Assembly: GCF_900163695.1 (NCBI RefSeq)
Contig: NZ_FUIC01000024.1
Span: 1-64,000 of the forward strand
DNA from: Gulosibacter sp. 10
Lineage (GTDB): Bacteria; Actinomycetota; Actinomycetes; Actinomycetales; Microbacteriaceae
DNA length: 64,000 bases
Reading direction: 5' to 3'
The notes beneath the pieces were generated by a model that was given only the letters and a program-made list of their open reading frames with translations, made no database searches and was not told the origin of the DNA. This document shows, one piece after another, positions 1-8,490 of this stretch (within the stretch, counting starts at the first letter, position 1; every line of letters begins with the position of its first letter). Position numbers and translations under genes: made by a program.

Positions 1-374
1 ATGGACAGATGGTCCACCACGAGTCCTTCCAGTCCCCATCGCAGACCGCCGCGGGAGATCTTTGCCCGCGGCGGCGCCGCTGCGGTCGTGTCCTGGCGCC
101 ACACCCGGCCGCATCCTGAGCACTTGTAACGACGCACGCGGATCAGCAGCGTCGTGGGTCGGTGTCCGAAGGGTTCGTGCGCGAGCCTGCGCACCACCGT
201 GTCCCGTGGCGTCCCCTCACATCCGCAGTGCTGGCACCACTGGTCTGGTTCAACGACTCGGCATTGGAGCATCGCTCGGTCGGGTTCCAGGTGTTGTCCG
301 ACGGCTTGGAGACCGAGCTCGTCGAGGCGGCAGAACGTGGTCAGGCAGGGCGCATCAAAAGTAGGGTGGGACAT
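1..374 (-). mobile_element. ISL3-family transposase, N-terminal part (cut by window start)
   Basis: An uninterrupted minus-strand frame opens with ATG at 372-374 and runs off the left edge (124 complete codons). It reads like the zinc-finger end of ISL3-family transposases: a first CxxC pair (WCQHCG, about residues 48-52), then a basic stretch, RVRRYKCSGCGRVW (second CxxC, about residues 85-98), then the start of the linker to the helix-turn-helix. Those Cys pairs and the RRYxCxxCxRxW pattern are typical of the zf-ISL3 domain. The catalytic DDE part lies outside the window. The terminal inverted repeat would be expected between about 375 and 470, in front of the damaged aldolase gene, but the other end of the element is not visible, so I cannot place it exactly. 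Confidence 0.85.
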
Positions 375-487
375 GTCGAGGTCTTCCGGGTGGGCAGTGT
401 AGGAACTTCCATCTTCAGGGAGACCTCGACTCCTACACGGACAGCGACGCGCTCAACGGACTACACCCTCGTTCGAGAAGAGCCGGA

Positions 488-1381
488 TACTTCACCGCCA
501 GCCCCACCCCCTTCACCGAGCACGGAGACCTCGACATCCCGTCGTTCCGCGCGGTCGTGCGGTACTACCTGGACGAGGGGTCCCACGGCATCGTCATCAA
601 CGGCAGCAGCGGCGAGTGGTACGCGCAGCGGGCCGACGAGCGCGAGGCCGTCGCCGAGGCCGGGGTGGCGGAGGTCGCCGGGACGGTTCCCGCCATCGTC
701 GGGGTCTCGAGCACGGACCCCGCCACCACCGCGCGGCTCATCCGGCACGCGGGCGAGATCGGCGCCGACGGCATCATGCTCTCGCCTCCGGCGGGCTGGC
801 GGCTGGACCGCGACGAGCTCCTCGAGTACTACCGACGGGAGTGCGGCAGGACCGGGCTGCCCGTGATGGTGTACAACATCCCCGCGGATGTCGCGACGAA
901 CCTGGAGCCGGAGCTCATCGACGAGCTCGCCGACATCGAGAACGTCGTCGCCGTCAAGGAGAGCAACCGGGACGACCGCGCGCTGTACGAGACCTGCCGT
1001 CTCGTAGGCGACCGGATCCGCGTGTTCGGGAACCTGATGAACCGCCCCGGCCTGGGGCTCATGGCCAACGACTGGGGCGCCGACGGCTACATCGGCGGCG
1101 GGCTGCTCTTCGGCGGCGAGCTCATCCGCGCGCTCGAGCATCTCTGGTCGGGTGATTCCGAGGCCGCCCGCGAGTTCATCGACCGGCTCAACGCGCTGCA
1201 GCGGGACCTGGACGACATCGACGGCAACGGCATGTTCGGCGGCATCCCCGGGCAGCTCAAAGCCGCGCTCAACCTGCTCGGCCGGCCCGGCGGCTATCCG
1301 CGCTATCCGCGCCGGCCGGTGGAGGGAGAACAGCTGGAAGGCCTTCGGCGCTGCCTCCGCTCGCACGGATACGAGGTGTAG
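488..1381 (+). CDS. DapA-family aldolase/lyase, 5' end damaged beside an IS
   Basis: Class I aldolase/lyase of the dihydrodipicolinate synthase/N-acetylneuraminate lyase superfamily; these TIM-barrel enzymes form a Schiff base with a 2-oxo acid. The conserved N-terminal TPFTEHGDLD motif begins at about 510, followed by GSSGEW (family GTTGE loop), YNIP (general-base Tyr) and AVKES (Schiff-base Lys). Homology clearly starts near 488, but no ATG, GTG or TTG lies in frame upstream of it before the transposase. The first usable start is GTG at 557, which would delete strand beta-1 and the TPF motif. I infer that the ISL3 insertion removed the native start, so the protein may be inactive or made from a fusion. 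It is 3 bp from the next gene. With a PruA-like enzyme downstream, a hydroxyproline-type deaminase role is possible but unproven. Confidence 0.75.
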   Translation, partial: YFTASPTPFTEHGDLDIPSFRAVVRYYLDEGSHGIVINGSSGEWYAQRADEREAVAEAGVAEVAGTVPAIVGVSSTDPATTARLIRHAGEIGADGIMLSPPAGWRLDRDELLEYYRRECGRTGLPVMVYNIPADVATNLEPELIDELADIENVVAVKESNRDDRALYETCRLVGDRIRVFGNLMNRPGLGLMANDWGADGYIGGGLLFGGELIRALEHLWSGDSEAAREFIDRLNALQRDLDDIDGNGMFGGIPGQLKAALNLLGRPGGYPRYPRRPVEGEQLEGLRRCLRSHGYEV

Positions 1382-1384
1382 TCG

Positions 1385-2482
1385 ATGCTGCTTTCCGCGA
1401 CGGCGGCGACCGCCGAGACGGAGTCGCTGCCGCTCGAGATCATCCGGCGACGGGCCGAGGCGCAGGTGGCGCCGGCATCGTGGGCCTATCTCATGGCATC
1501 GGCCGGGGACGGCCGGTCGGCGCTGCGCAACCGGCTCGCCTACGAGTCGCAGGCGCTCTTTCCCCACCTCTGCCGGGACGCCTCGGCGGTCAGCACCCGG
1601 ACCACCGTGCTCGGCAGCGAGCACGAGCATCCGATCGTGGTGGCGCCGATGGCGAGCCATCGGCTGTTCCACCCGTCGGGCGAGCCCGGCACCGCCGAGG
1701 GCGCCCGACGGGCGGGAGCGGTCCTCACCCTCAGCATGGAGTCCTCCGTGCACTGGGGCGAGGCAGGCGCGGAGCGCCACTGGTGCCAGATCTCCCCGCA
1801 GCGGGATCGCTCCGTCACTGAGGATCTCGTGCGCGCGGCGGAGGAATCCGGCGCGCAGGCGATCGTGCTCACCCTCGACACCCCGGTCTCGGGCATGCGC
1901 TACCGGCAGCGCGCGGCGCTGCCGCAGATGCCCGAGCACATCGGCCGTCCGATGCTGCAGCGCGCCGCGCAGGACTGGGGCGCGTTCACCTGGCCGGGGC
2001 TGGACTGGGAGGCGGTCGCGGCCATCGCGGAGCATGCGCGCGTTCCCGTGCTCGGGAAGGGCGTGCTGCGGCCTGCCGATGCGGAGCGCTGCGTGGACGC
2101 AGGTCTCGGCGGCGTGATCGTCTCGAACCACGGCGGCCGGAACATGGACCGTCTGCCGGCGCCGCTGGAGGTGCTCCCGGGCATCGCGGAGGCGATCGGC
2201 ACGCGCGCCCTGGTGATGGTCGACGGCGGGATCCGCAGCGGCGGGGACGTGCTCATCGCCCTCGCGCACGGAGCGCACGCGGTCATGATCGGCCGCCCGG
2301 TGCTGTGGGGCCTCGCGGCGGACGGCGCCGACGGGGTCGAAGCGGTGCTGGCCGCGCTCCGCGACGAGCTCGAGCAGACGATGGCGCTGTGCGGGGTCCG
2401 TCGCATCGAGGAGATCGGCGCCGACCTGCTCGTGGCGGACCGTCCGCCCGAGGAACTCGGAATCGGCGCGAGGAGGCGCTAG
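1385..2482 (+). CDS. FMN-dependent alpha-hydroxyacid oxidase/dehydrogenase
   Basis: A 365-residue TIM-barrel flavoprotein of the lactate oxidase/glycolate oxidase/LldD family, which oxidises (S)-2-hydroxy acids to 2-oxo acids using FMN. Visible family signatures are SNHGGRNMD with catalytic His at residue 249 and the following Arg, the FMN-phosphate site DGGIRSGGDV, and IGRPVLWG near the C terminus. Asn-Met replaces the usual Gln-Leu after SNHGGR, a mild variation. It starts 3 bp after the aldolase stop and ends 6 bp before the next dehydrogenase, so these genes form one operon. The substrate cannot be read from the sequence; the neighbours suggest a sugar-acid or amino-acid derived hydroxy acid. 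Confidence 0.85.
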   Translation: MLLSATAATAETESLPLEIIRRRAEAQVAPASWAYLMASAGDGRSALRNRLAYESQALFPHLCRDASAVSTRTTVLGSEHEHPIVVAPMASHRLFHPSGEPGTAEGARRAGAVLTLSMESSVHWGEAGAERHWCQISPQRDRSVTEDLVRAAEESGAQAIVLTLDTPVSGMRYRQRAALPQMPEHIGRPMLQRAAQDWGAFTWPGLDWEAVAAIAEHARVPVLGKGVLRPADAERCVDAGLGGVIVSNHGGRNMDRLPAPLEVLPGIAEAIGTRALVMVDGGIRSGGDVLIALAHGAHAVMIGRPVLWGLAADGADGVEAVLAALRDELEQTMALCGVRRIEEIGADLLVADRPPEELGIGARRR

Positions 2483-2488
2483 ATAGCT

Positions 2489-3490
2489 ATGTGGCAGTAC
2501 TACCAACCGGCCCCGACGGAGTTCGAGCGGGTGGAGGCGCCGGAACCGGAGCCCGACTCGCTCGAGGACGGCGAGGTCATCATCCGGTTCCGCGCGGGAG
2601 CGATCTGCGGAAGCGACATCCCGAAGTTCCTCGGGCACATCGACCCCGATCATCCGGACACCGGATGCCCCGGCGCACCGCTCCACGAAGTGGTCGGTAC
2701 CGTGGAGGCGACCAGAGCCCCCGGCTTCGAGATCGGCCGACGCGTAGTGGGCTTCATCAGCGGTTCGCGAGGGCTCAGCGAGGTGATCAGCACGGCCGCG
2801 TCGATGCTCGTCGCGGTGGACGACCGGCTCGGGGACATCGAGGCGACGATGGTCCAGCCCCTGTCCACGGTGCTGAGCACCTTCTCCTACTGCTCGGACG
2901 TGCGCGGCCGCCGCGTCGCCGTGCTCGGGCTCGGGCCGCTCGGACTCCTGTTCACGCACGTGGCCAAGTCGATGGGCGCCGCGCACGTCGTGGGCGTCGA
3001 CCGGGTGGACCGCTCGGACGTGGCGGAGCGGTTCGGCATCGACGAGTTCGTGCACCGCGACGTCCGGAGCTGGAGCCGGGAGCTCGACCCGGCCGACGCC
3101 CCGGACATGATCATCGAGGCCATCGGGCACCGGCAGGAGCACCTCGCCGATGCGGTCGAGGCGATCGCGGACAGCGGGCAGCTCGTGCTGTTCGGCCTGC
3201 CCGAGGACCACTACGTGTTCCCCATGCGCCGGTTCTTCCGCAAGAACCTCTCGCTGTGGGGCGGCACGACCCGCGACTGGAAGCGGTTCATGCCGGAGGC
3301 GCAGGAGTACGTGCTCGCGCACCCGCGACTGCCGAAGGACTACATCACCACGGTGTTCCCACTCGACGACGTGGCCGAGGCCTTCCAGTGCTACGCGACG
3401 CCCAAGCGCGGCCGGCTCAAAGTCGCGCTCACCCCGCCCGCCGAGGCCGCGAACCGCGGCCCCGGAACGACAGACCAGAGCAACCAATGA
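2489..3490 (+). CDS. Zinc-type medium-chain alcohol dehydrogenase
   Basis: A 333-residue member of the medium-chain dehydrogenase/reductase superfamily. The catalytic-zinc Cys is in ICGSD (about residue 40), and a His-Glu pair occurs in PLHEVVG where most relatives have GHE. The Rossmann dinucleotide motif is VLGLGPLGLL (about residues 149-158). The four-Cys structural-zinc lobe is absent, so this is the shorter sorbitol- or threonine-dehydrogenase-like subtype without that metal. A GAGGAGG ribosome-binding site lies at the end of the preceding gene. The gene is embedded in the operon with the FMN oxidase and the semialdehyde dehydrogenase, and probably oxidises a secondary alcohol intermediate of the same pathway. 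Confidence 0.8.
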   Translation: MWQYYQPAPTEFERVEAPEPEPDSLEDGEVIIRFRAGAICGSDIPKFLGHIDPDHPDTGCPGAPLHEVVGTVEATRAPGFEIGRRVVGFISGSRGLSEVISTAASMLVAVDDRLGDIEATMVQPLSTVLSTFSYCSDVRGRRVAVLGLGPLGLLFTHVAKSMGAAHVVGVDRVDRSDVAERFGIDEFVHRDVRSWSRELDPADAPDMIIEAIGHRQEHLADAVEAIADSGQLVLFGLPEDHYVFPMRRFFRKNLSLWGGTTRDWKRFMPEAQEYVLAHPRLPKDYITTVFPLDDVAEAFQCYATPKRGRLKVALTPPAEAANRGPGTTDQSNQ

Positions 3491-3498
3491 GGATGGAA

Positions 3499-5145
3499 AT
3501 GACTACTCAACGAATCAGCATCGCCGCGAACCCGCGCATCCCCGCCCCGAAGAACGAGCCCGCGCGGGAGTTCCGCCCGGGATCGCCCGAGGCGGAGTCG
3601 GTGCTGCAGGTGATCGACCGTCTGAACAACGAGGTGCGCGAGATCACGCACATCGTCAACGGCGAGCGCATCGGCTCGGCGGAGACCTCCGACGTGGTCG
3701 CGCCGCACGATCACGGGCACGTGTATGCGACGCTTCCCGCGACGGATACGGCGGTGATCGATCGCGCCATCCAGGCGGCGCTGGACGCGCAGCACGACTG
3801 GAGCCGGACCCCGTGGTGGGAGCGCGCCGCGATCTTCCAGCGCGTCGGCGAGCTCGCCGCCGGCAAGTACCGCGATGAGCTCGTGGCGACCACGATGATC
3901 GGCCAGTCGAAGACCTTCCACCAGGCCGAGATCGACGCGGCCTGCGAGGTCACCGACTTCATGCGGTTCAACACGGCGCTCGCGGCCGAGATCTACGCCG
4001 ATCAGCCGCCCTCGCTCACCGGCGATATCAACACCATCGATCAGCGGCCGCTCGAGGGCTTCGTCCTGGCGCTCACGCCCTTCAACTTCACGGCGATCGC
4101 GGCGAACCTGCCGACGACGCCCGCGCTCATGGGCAATACCGTCGTGTGGAAGACCTCCGAGAAGTCGGCGCTGTCGAGCGAGGTCCTGTACCGGGTCTTC
4201 GAGGAGGCCGGGCTCCCGCCCGGTGTGATCAACGTGGTCCACGGCTCGGGCAGGGCGATCGCGGAGCGGGCGCTCGCGCACCCGGATTTCGCGGGGCTGA
4301 CCTTCACGGGATCGACGGAGGTGTTCCGCGGGTTGTGGAAGCAGGCCGCGCAGAACATCGACGCGTACAAGTCGTTCCCCCGCATCGTCGGCGAGACCGG
4401 CGGCAAGAACGCGGTGGTGGCCCACCCGACGGCCGACCCGGATGCGGCGCGGACCGCGTTGATCCGCGCGGCCTTCGAATATCAGGGGCAGAAGTGCTCG
4501 GCCGCGTCGCGCGCCTACATCGCGCGCTCGGTGTGGGAGGCCATCCGCGACGAGCTCGTGGAGACGGTCCGCTCGCTTCCGGTCGGCGACCCGACGAAGC
4601 ACGAGACCTACGTCGGCGCGGTGATTGACGAGACTGCGCTGCGTCGCCTCGAGGATGCGTTCCGCCGAGCCTCCGAGCTCGAGAGCCACACGCTGCTCGC
4701 GGGCGGCGAGGTGCACGACGAGACGGGCTGGTTCGTGGAGCCGACCATCTACGAATCCACCGACCCGACGGCGTTCACGTTCCGGGAGGAGTTCTTCGGT
4801 CCGCTGCTCGCGGTGCACGTCTACGAGGACGAGGAGTTCGAGGACGTGCTGCCGCTGATCGATTCGGCCAGCGAGTACGCGTTGACGCTGTCGATCTTCG
4901 CCTCGGACCGGGCCGCGATCTCGCACGCCCTCGACGTGCTGCGGAACACGGCCGGCATGACGTACATCAACGACAAGCCCAGCGGCGCACTCATGGGCCA
5001 GGTCTCGTTCGGCGGCGGACGCGCCTCGGGCACGAACGACAAGACGGGCTCGCGGCTCGCGCTGCAGCGCTGGGTCAACGGTCGGTTCATCAAGGAATCG
5101 CTGGCCCCGGCCACGGATTGGACGTACCCCTACCTGCAGCGCTGA
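3499..5145 (+). CDS. pruA: L-glutamate gamma-semialdehyde dehydrogenase (PruA/RocA type)
   Basis: NAD-dependent aldehyde dehydrogenase closest to delta-1-pyrroline-5-carboxylate dehydrogenases, which convert glutamate semialdehyde to glutamate. Start chosen at ATG 3499 because GAGGA (3489-3493) sits 5 nt upstream; an ATG at 3487 overlaps the previous stop but has no Shine-Dalgarno. The 548-residue length fits the monofunctional enzyme (about 540). Catalytic elements are TPFNFTA (Asn), VWKTSEK (Lys), GETGGKN with Glu299, and QGQKCSAASR with nucleophile Cys333. The operon partners (DapA-like lyase, oxidase, dehydrogenase) suggest that its true substrate may be another semialdehyde, such as 2-oxoglutarate semialdehyde from hydroxyproline or a sugar acid. 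No proline dehydrogenase gene is in view. Confidence 0.8.
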   Translation: MTTQRISIAANPRIPAPKNEPAREFRPGSPEAESVLQVIDRLNNEVREITHIVNGERIGSAETSDVVAPHDHGHVYATLPATDTAVIDRAIQAALDAQHDWSRTPWWERAAIFQRVGELAAGKYRDELVATTMIGQSKTFHQAEIDAACEVTDFMRFNTALAAEIYADQPPSLTGDINTIDQRPLEGFVLALTPFNFTAIAANLPTTPALMGNTVVWKTSEKSALSSEVLYRVFEEAGLPPGVINVVHGSGRAIAERALAHPDFAGLTFTGSTEVFRGLWKQAAQNIDAYKSFPRIVGETGGKNAVVAHPTADPDAARTALIRAAFEYQGQKCSAASRAYIARSVWEAIRDELVETVRSLPVGDPTKHETYVGAVIDETALRRLEDAFRRASELESHTLLAGGEVHDETGWFVEPTIYESTDPTAFTFREEFFGPLLAVHVYEDEEFEDVLPLIDSASEYALTLSIFASDRAAISHALDVLRNTAGMTYINDKPSGALMGQVSFGGGRASGTNDKTGSRLALQRWVNGRFIKESLAPATDWTYPYLQR

Positions 5146-5184
5146 TGCATTCGCGGGTGCGGCGGCTTGCGCGCCCGCGACTCC

Positions 5185-5237
5185 GCCGGGAGCCCCGCGA
5201 TCTGCACGGATGGTGCGCAGGTCGCGGGGTTCCCGGC
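5185..5237. terminator. Bidirectional hairpin between convergent genes
   Basis: An inverted repeat with arms 5185-5205 and 5217-5237 (GCCGGGAnCCCCGCGA against its complement, two or three mismatches) lies between the convergent semialdehyde dehydrogenase and aminotransferase genes. There is no U-tract, as usual for GC-rich actinobacteria. Confidence 0.6.
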
Positions 5238-5289
5238 GGCGTGTTTGCGGCGGGCGCCGGGCTCGGGGGAGCGGCCGGCGCCCGGGACG

Positions 5290-6621
5290 CTACAGGCTCG
5301 CGATCGCCTCGTCCACCGCGTCGAGGCCGCGGTTGATCTGCTCATCGGTGATGATGCACGGCGGCACCACGTGGAGCCGGTTGTTCGAGGTGAACGGCAG
5401 CACGCCGCGCTCGAGCAGCGCCGACTTGAGCCGGCCGATGAACTCGTCCCCCACGGGGGTGCGGCGCTCGCGGTCGGACACGAATTCGATCGCCCAGAAG
5501 ACGCCGCGGCCGCGCACCTCGCCGATCGACTCGTGCTTCCCGGCGAGTTCGCGCAGGCGCGGCCCGATGATCTCGGCGCCGATGCGGCGGGCGTTCTCGA
5601 TGATGCCCTCGTCCTCCATCGCCTCGATCGAGCCGACGGCGGCCGCGCAGGCGAGCGGGTGGCCCGAATAGGTGAGCCCGCCCGGGAAGACGCGCTCGTC
5701 GAAGTCCGAGGCGATCTCCTCGGGGATGATGACCCCGCCGAGCGGCACGTAGCCCGAGTTCACGCCCTTCGCGAAGGTGATGAGGTCGGGTCGCACGTCC
5801 CCGAAGGCCTGGAACGCGAACCACTCGCCCGCACGGCCGAATCCCGCCATGACCTCGTCGAAGATCAGGATGATGCCGTACCGGTCGGCGATCTCGCGGA
5901 CCCCCTGCAGGTAGCCCTCGGGCGGCGGCATGATGCCGGCCGTGCCGGGGATCGACTCGAGGATGATCGCGGCGATCGTCTCGGGGCCCTCGGACTGCAC
6001 GACCCGCTCGAGGTGCTGCAGGGCGCGCTCGCACTCCTGCCGCTCGTCCTCGGCCCAGAACTCGGTGCGGTACAGGAAGGGCCCGAAGAAGTGCACGTGC
6101 CCGCGCGAGTACTCGTTGGGCAGGCGGCGCCAGTCGCCCGTCGCGACGATCGCCGAGCCGGTGTTGCCGTGGTACGAGCGGTAGGTCGACATGACCTTGT
6201 CCCGGCCCGTGTGGAGGCGGGCGAGGCGGATCGCGTTCTCGTTCGCGTCGGCCCCGCCGTTGGTGAAGAACACCTTCGAGAAGCCCTCGGGGGCGTGCTC
6301 GAGGACGAGCTCCGCGGCGCGTGCGCGCGCGGCGTTCGCGTGCGAGGGGGCCACTGTGGGGAGCTCGGCGAGCTGCCGCTCGATGGCCTCGATCACGCGC
6401 GGATGCCGGTGGCCGATGTTCGTGTTCACCAGCTGGCTCGAGAGGTCGAGGTACTCGTTGCCCTCGTAGTCCTCGACGACGCAGCCGTCGCCGGTCTTGA
6501 TCGCGAGCGGCGCGAGCTTCGCCTGCGCCGACCAGGAGTGGAACACGGTGGCGAGGTCGGCGTCGACGACCTCGGCGTTGCTCGAGAACGCGGCGCCTGC
6601 GGATGAGGTGGAGTGGGTCAT
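5290..6621 (-). CDS. Class III pyridoxal-phosphate aminotransferase
   Basis: A 443-residue fold-type I, class III (omega) aminotransferase related to beta-alanine/4-aminobutyrate:pyruvate transaminases. The PLP-binding elements are all present: TNGGADANE (phosphate loop), SYHGNT with the His that stacks on the ring, IFDEVMAGFGRAG with Asp255, and TFAKGVNSGY with Schiff-base Lys285. ATG at 6621 follows AAGGAG at ideal spacing. Transcribed divergently from the PucR regulator at 6764, which is the likely controller. The amino donor is unknown; PucR-linked members often work on polyamine, GABA or amide-derived amines. Confidence 0.85.
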   Translation of the reverse strand: MTHSTSSAGAAFSSNAEVVDADLATVFHSWSAQAKLAPLAIKTGDGCVVEDYEGNEYLDLSSQLVNTNIGHRHPRVIEAIERQLAELPTVAPSHANAARARAAELVLEHAPEGFSKVFFTNGGADANENAIRLARLHTGRDKVMSTYRSYHGNTGSAIVATGDWRRLPNEYSRGHVHFFGPFLYRTEFWAEDERQECERALQHLERVVQSEGPETIAAIILESIPGTAGIMPPPEGYLQGVREIADRYGIILIFDEVMAGFGRAGEWFAFQAFGDVRPDLITFAKGVNSGYVPLGGVIIPEEIASDFDERVFPGGLTYSGHPLACAAAVGSIEAMEDEGIIENARRIGAEIIGPRLRELAGKHESIGEVRGRGVFWAIEFVSDRERRTPVGDEFIGRLKSALLERGVLPFTSNNRLHVVPPCIITDEQINRGLDAVDEAIASL

Positions 6622-6728
6622 TTCGGCTGCTCCTTTGCTGCTGGTCGACGGGTGCGCGCAGCGCGCGCCGGGTAGTCCAAGCCTGCGACCCGGGGGCCGA
6701 GGACGCCACTGCCGAATTGGCGAAATCG

Positions 6729-6745
6729 CTGCCAGTTTGTGACAG
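6729..6745. promoter_or_regulatory. Candidate PucR operator dyad
   Basis: CTGCCA-GTTTG-TGACAG, an inverted repeat with one mismatch in 6-bp arms, lies in the 142-bp divergent region just upstream of the PucR gene's -10 element. Its position would allow the regulator to control both itself and the aminotransferase. Inference only. Confidence 0.35.
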
Positions 6746-6751
6746 TTCCGA

Positions 6752-6757
6752 TACGCT
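6752..6757 (+). promoter_or_regulatory. -10 element of leaderless PucR transcript
   Basis: TACGCT ends 6 nt before the GTG start at 6764 and no Shine-Dalgarno is present, matching the leaderless pattern seen at several other genes in this window. Confidence 0.5.
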
Positions 6758-6763
6758 GACCGG

Positions 6764-8311
6764 GTGGTGATGACGCTTCGCAATCTACTCGCCGAGCCTG
6801 ACTTCGGGCTCCGCCTGCTGCCGGTCGAATCGGCCACGGCGGAGCAGCTCGACGCGGAGATCGCGTGGGTGCACTCCTCCGACCTGATGAATCCCACGCC
6901 GTGGCTCGACGGCGGCCAGCTGCTGCTCACCGACGGCGGGCAGTTCGCGCCGGCGGACGGGCCGGACGCCGGGGGCCAAGAGGCGTCGGGCGCGTTCGCG
7001 CAGGAGGCCGCCGCGTACGTCGCGCGCCTCAAGGCCTGCGGCATCCGCGGCCTCGGATTCGCGGTGAACGTCGTGCATCGTCAGGTGCCGAGGGCGGTGG
7101 TCGCGGCCTGCGTCGAGGCGGGGCTGCCGCTCGTCCTCGTCCCCTCCTCGACGCCGTTCATCCGCATCATCCGCCGGGTGGCCGACGCGATCGCCGAGGA
7201 CCGGCACGAGCGCCTGCAGTGGTCCATCCGCGCCCAGCGCGCGGTGGCGCGGGCGACGCTGCGGCCCGACGGCCTGGCCGCCACCCTGCGCGAGCTCGAG
7301 ACGCAGCTCGGCTGCTGGGTGGCGCTCTTCGACTCGATCGGCCGCCGGGTGCCGGTGCGCACGCAGCGCGACGTGCCCGAGGAGGCGCGCGAGGAGCTCG
7401 AGCGGGCCGTCGCCGGCGCGCTGCGCGGCGGGCGGCGCTCGGCCGCCCGGCTGAGCGACCGGGCGCAGGCCATCACGCTGCAGACCATCGGCCAGGCCGA
7501 CCGGCTCCGCGGCGTGCTCGCGATCGGCACCGCCGTGCCGCTGGATCCGGCCGGCAGCGACCTCGTCGCGAGCGTCGTGGGCATCGCCTCCGTCGCGATC
7601 GAGCAGGGCCGCGCCCTCGACAGCGCGCGCAGGGGCCTGCGCATGGGTGTCATGGAGCTCTACCTCGCGGGATCGGGGGAGGCGGCGGCCCGCGCGCTGC
7701 GCGACATGAACGCGTGGGTGCCGGAGGGCATCATCCGCGTGGCCGTGGCGCGGGGCACGCAGGACTGGACCCTGATCGTGGACGAGCTCGAGCTGCTCGC
7801 GGCGGATGCGCGGTTCGTCTTCGCGCGCGTGCGGGGCGACCTCATGGTCATCTACCCGGCCGATGCCGAGCCGCCCCTGGAGTTCGTCGCGCGCGAGGGA
7901 CTGCGCGCGGGCATCTCGGCCCCGGTGACGGTGCGCGAGATCCCGAGGGCGAAGGAGGACGCCGAGCACGCGCTGCGCCGCGTGGCCGAGGACGGCGGGA
8001 CGCTCGAGTTCGATCGGCTCGCCGAGAACGGCCTGCTCTCGTGGCTGGATGCGGCGGACGGCGGTGTGCTCGCCGAGCGGATCCTGCGGCGCCTGCGCGC
8101 CCGGGCGGATGCGCGCGAGCTCACGGAGGCCCTGCTCGTCTGGTACCGGCACAACTGCGCGTGGGATCCCGCCGCGCGCGAGCTCGGCATGCACCGGCAC
8201 ACGCTGCGCTCGCGCATCAAGTCGGTGGAGGCGGTGACGGGCCTCGACCTGGACGTGTTCCACGACCGTGCCGAGCTCTGGCTCGCCCTGCAGCTCGCCC
8301 CGTCCCCCTGA
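6764..8311 (+). CDS. PucR-family transcriptional regulator
   Basis: A 515-residue regulator. Residues 1-160 hold the PucR N-terminal ligand domain (LRNLL, HSSDLMNPTPWLDGGQLLLTDG, GIRGLGFAV); the middle carries a GGDEF-like/CdaR domain; and the C-terminal 60 residues form the PucR helix-turn-helix (LLVWYRHNCAWDPAARELGMHRHTLRSRIK). Three in-frame starts lie side by side (GTG 6764, GTG 6767, ATG 6770). I chose 6764 because TACGCT lies exactly 6 nt upstream, as in other leaderless genes here. The divergent aminotransferase is the likely target. PucR-type regulators commonly activate purine, GABA or amino-acid catabolism when they sense a pathway intermediate. Confidence 0.88.
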   Translation: MVMTLRNLLAEPDFGLRLLPVESATAEQLDAEIAWVHSSDLMNPTPWLDGGQLLLTDGGQFAPADGPDAGGQEASGAFAQEAAAYVARLKACGIRGLGFAVNVVHRQVPRAVVAACVEAGLPLVLVPSSTPFIRIIRRVADAIAEDRHERLQWSIRAQRAVARATLRPDGLAATLRELETQLGCWVALFDSIGRRVPVRTQRDVPEEAREELERAVAGALRGGRRSAARLSDRAQAITLQTIGQADRLRGVLAIGTAVPLDPAGSDLVASVVGIASVAIEQGRALDSARRGLRMGVMELYLAGSGEAAARALRDMNAWVPEGIIRVAVARGTQDWTLIVDELELLAADARFVFARVRGDLMVIYPADAEPPLEFVAREGLRAGISAPVTVREIPRAKEDAEHALRRVAEDGGTLEFDRLAENGLLSWLDAADGGVLAERILRRLRARADARELTEALLVWYRHNCAWDPAARELGMHRHTLRSRIKSVEAVTGLDLDVFHDRAELWLALQLAPSP

Positions 8312-8361
8312 CGCAGGCTCCGCCCCCTGCCTGCCCCCGCCCCGTCCGCTCCGCCCGGCGA

Positions 8362-8418
8362 ATCTTGGCGGGTCCCGGTGGGGTTCGGCACCTCGGAACC
8401 GCCGGGGCACGCCAAGAT
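8362..8418. terminator. Nested hairpin downstream of pucR-like gene
   Basis: Outer arms ATCTTGGCG (8362-8370) and CGCCAAGAT (8410-8418) enclose further complementary blocks (CCCGG/CCGGG and GGTTC/GAACC), giving one long stem-loop in the convergent gap between the PucR regulator and RecQ. Probably a bidirectional terminator. Confidence 0.6.
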
Positions 8419-8450
8419 CCGGAGGAGGGGCGAGATCCGGAGGAGGGGCG
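8415..8450. repeat. 18-bp tandem repeat, two copies
   Basis: AGATCCGGAGGAGGGGCG occurs at 8415-8432 and again at 8433-8450, with a degenerate third copy following to about 8468. The first copy overlaps the right arm of the hairpin. No function is evident. Confidence 0.75.
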
Positions 8451-8490
8451 AGGTCCGGGTGGCGGGATCTTCAGGCCGGAGCGGCCGCGA

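Noticed and set aside
2305-3486. An N-terminal extension of the semialdehyde dehydrogenase frame
   Set aside because: The upstream part of that open frame is antisense-like, Arg-rich sequence overlapping the dehydrogenase gene; a good ribosome-binding site fixes the start at 3499.
461-3487. A 1008-codon open frame on the minus strand opposite the first operon
   Set aside because: It is Arg/Ala/Val/His-rich without motifs and lies fully antisense to four recognised genes; a GC-rich shadow frame.
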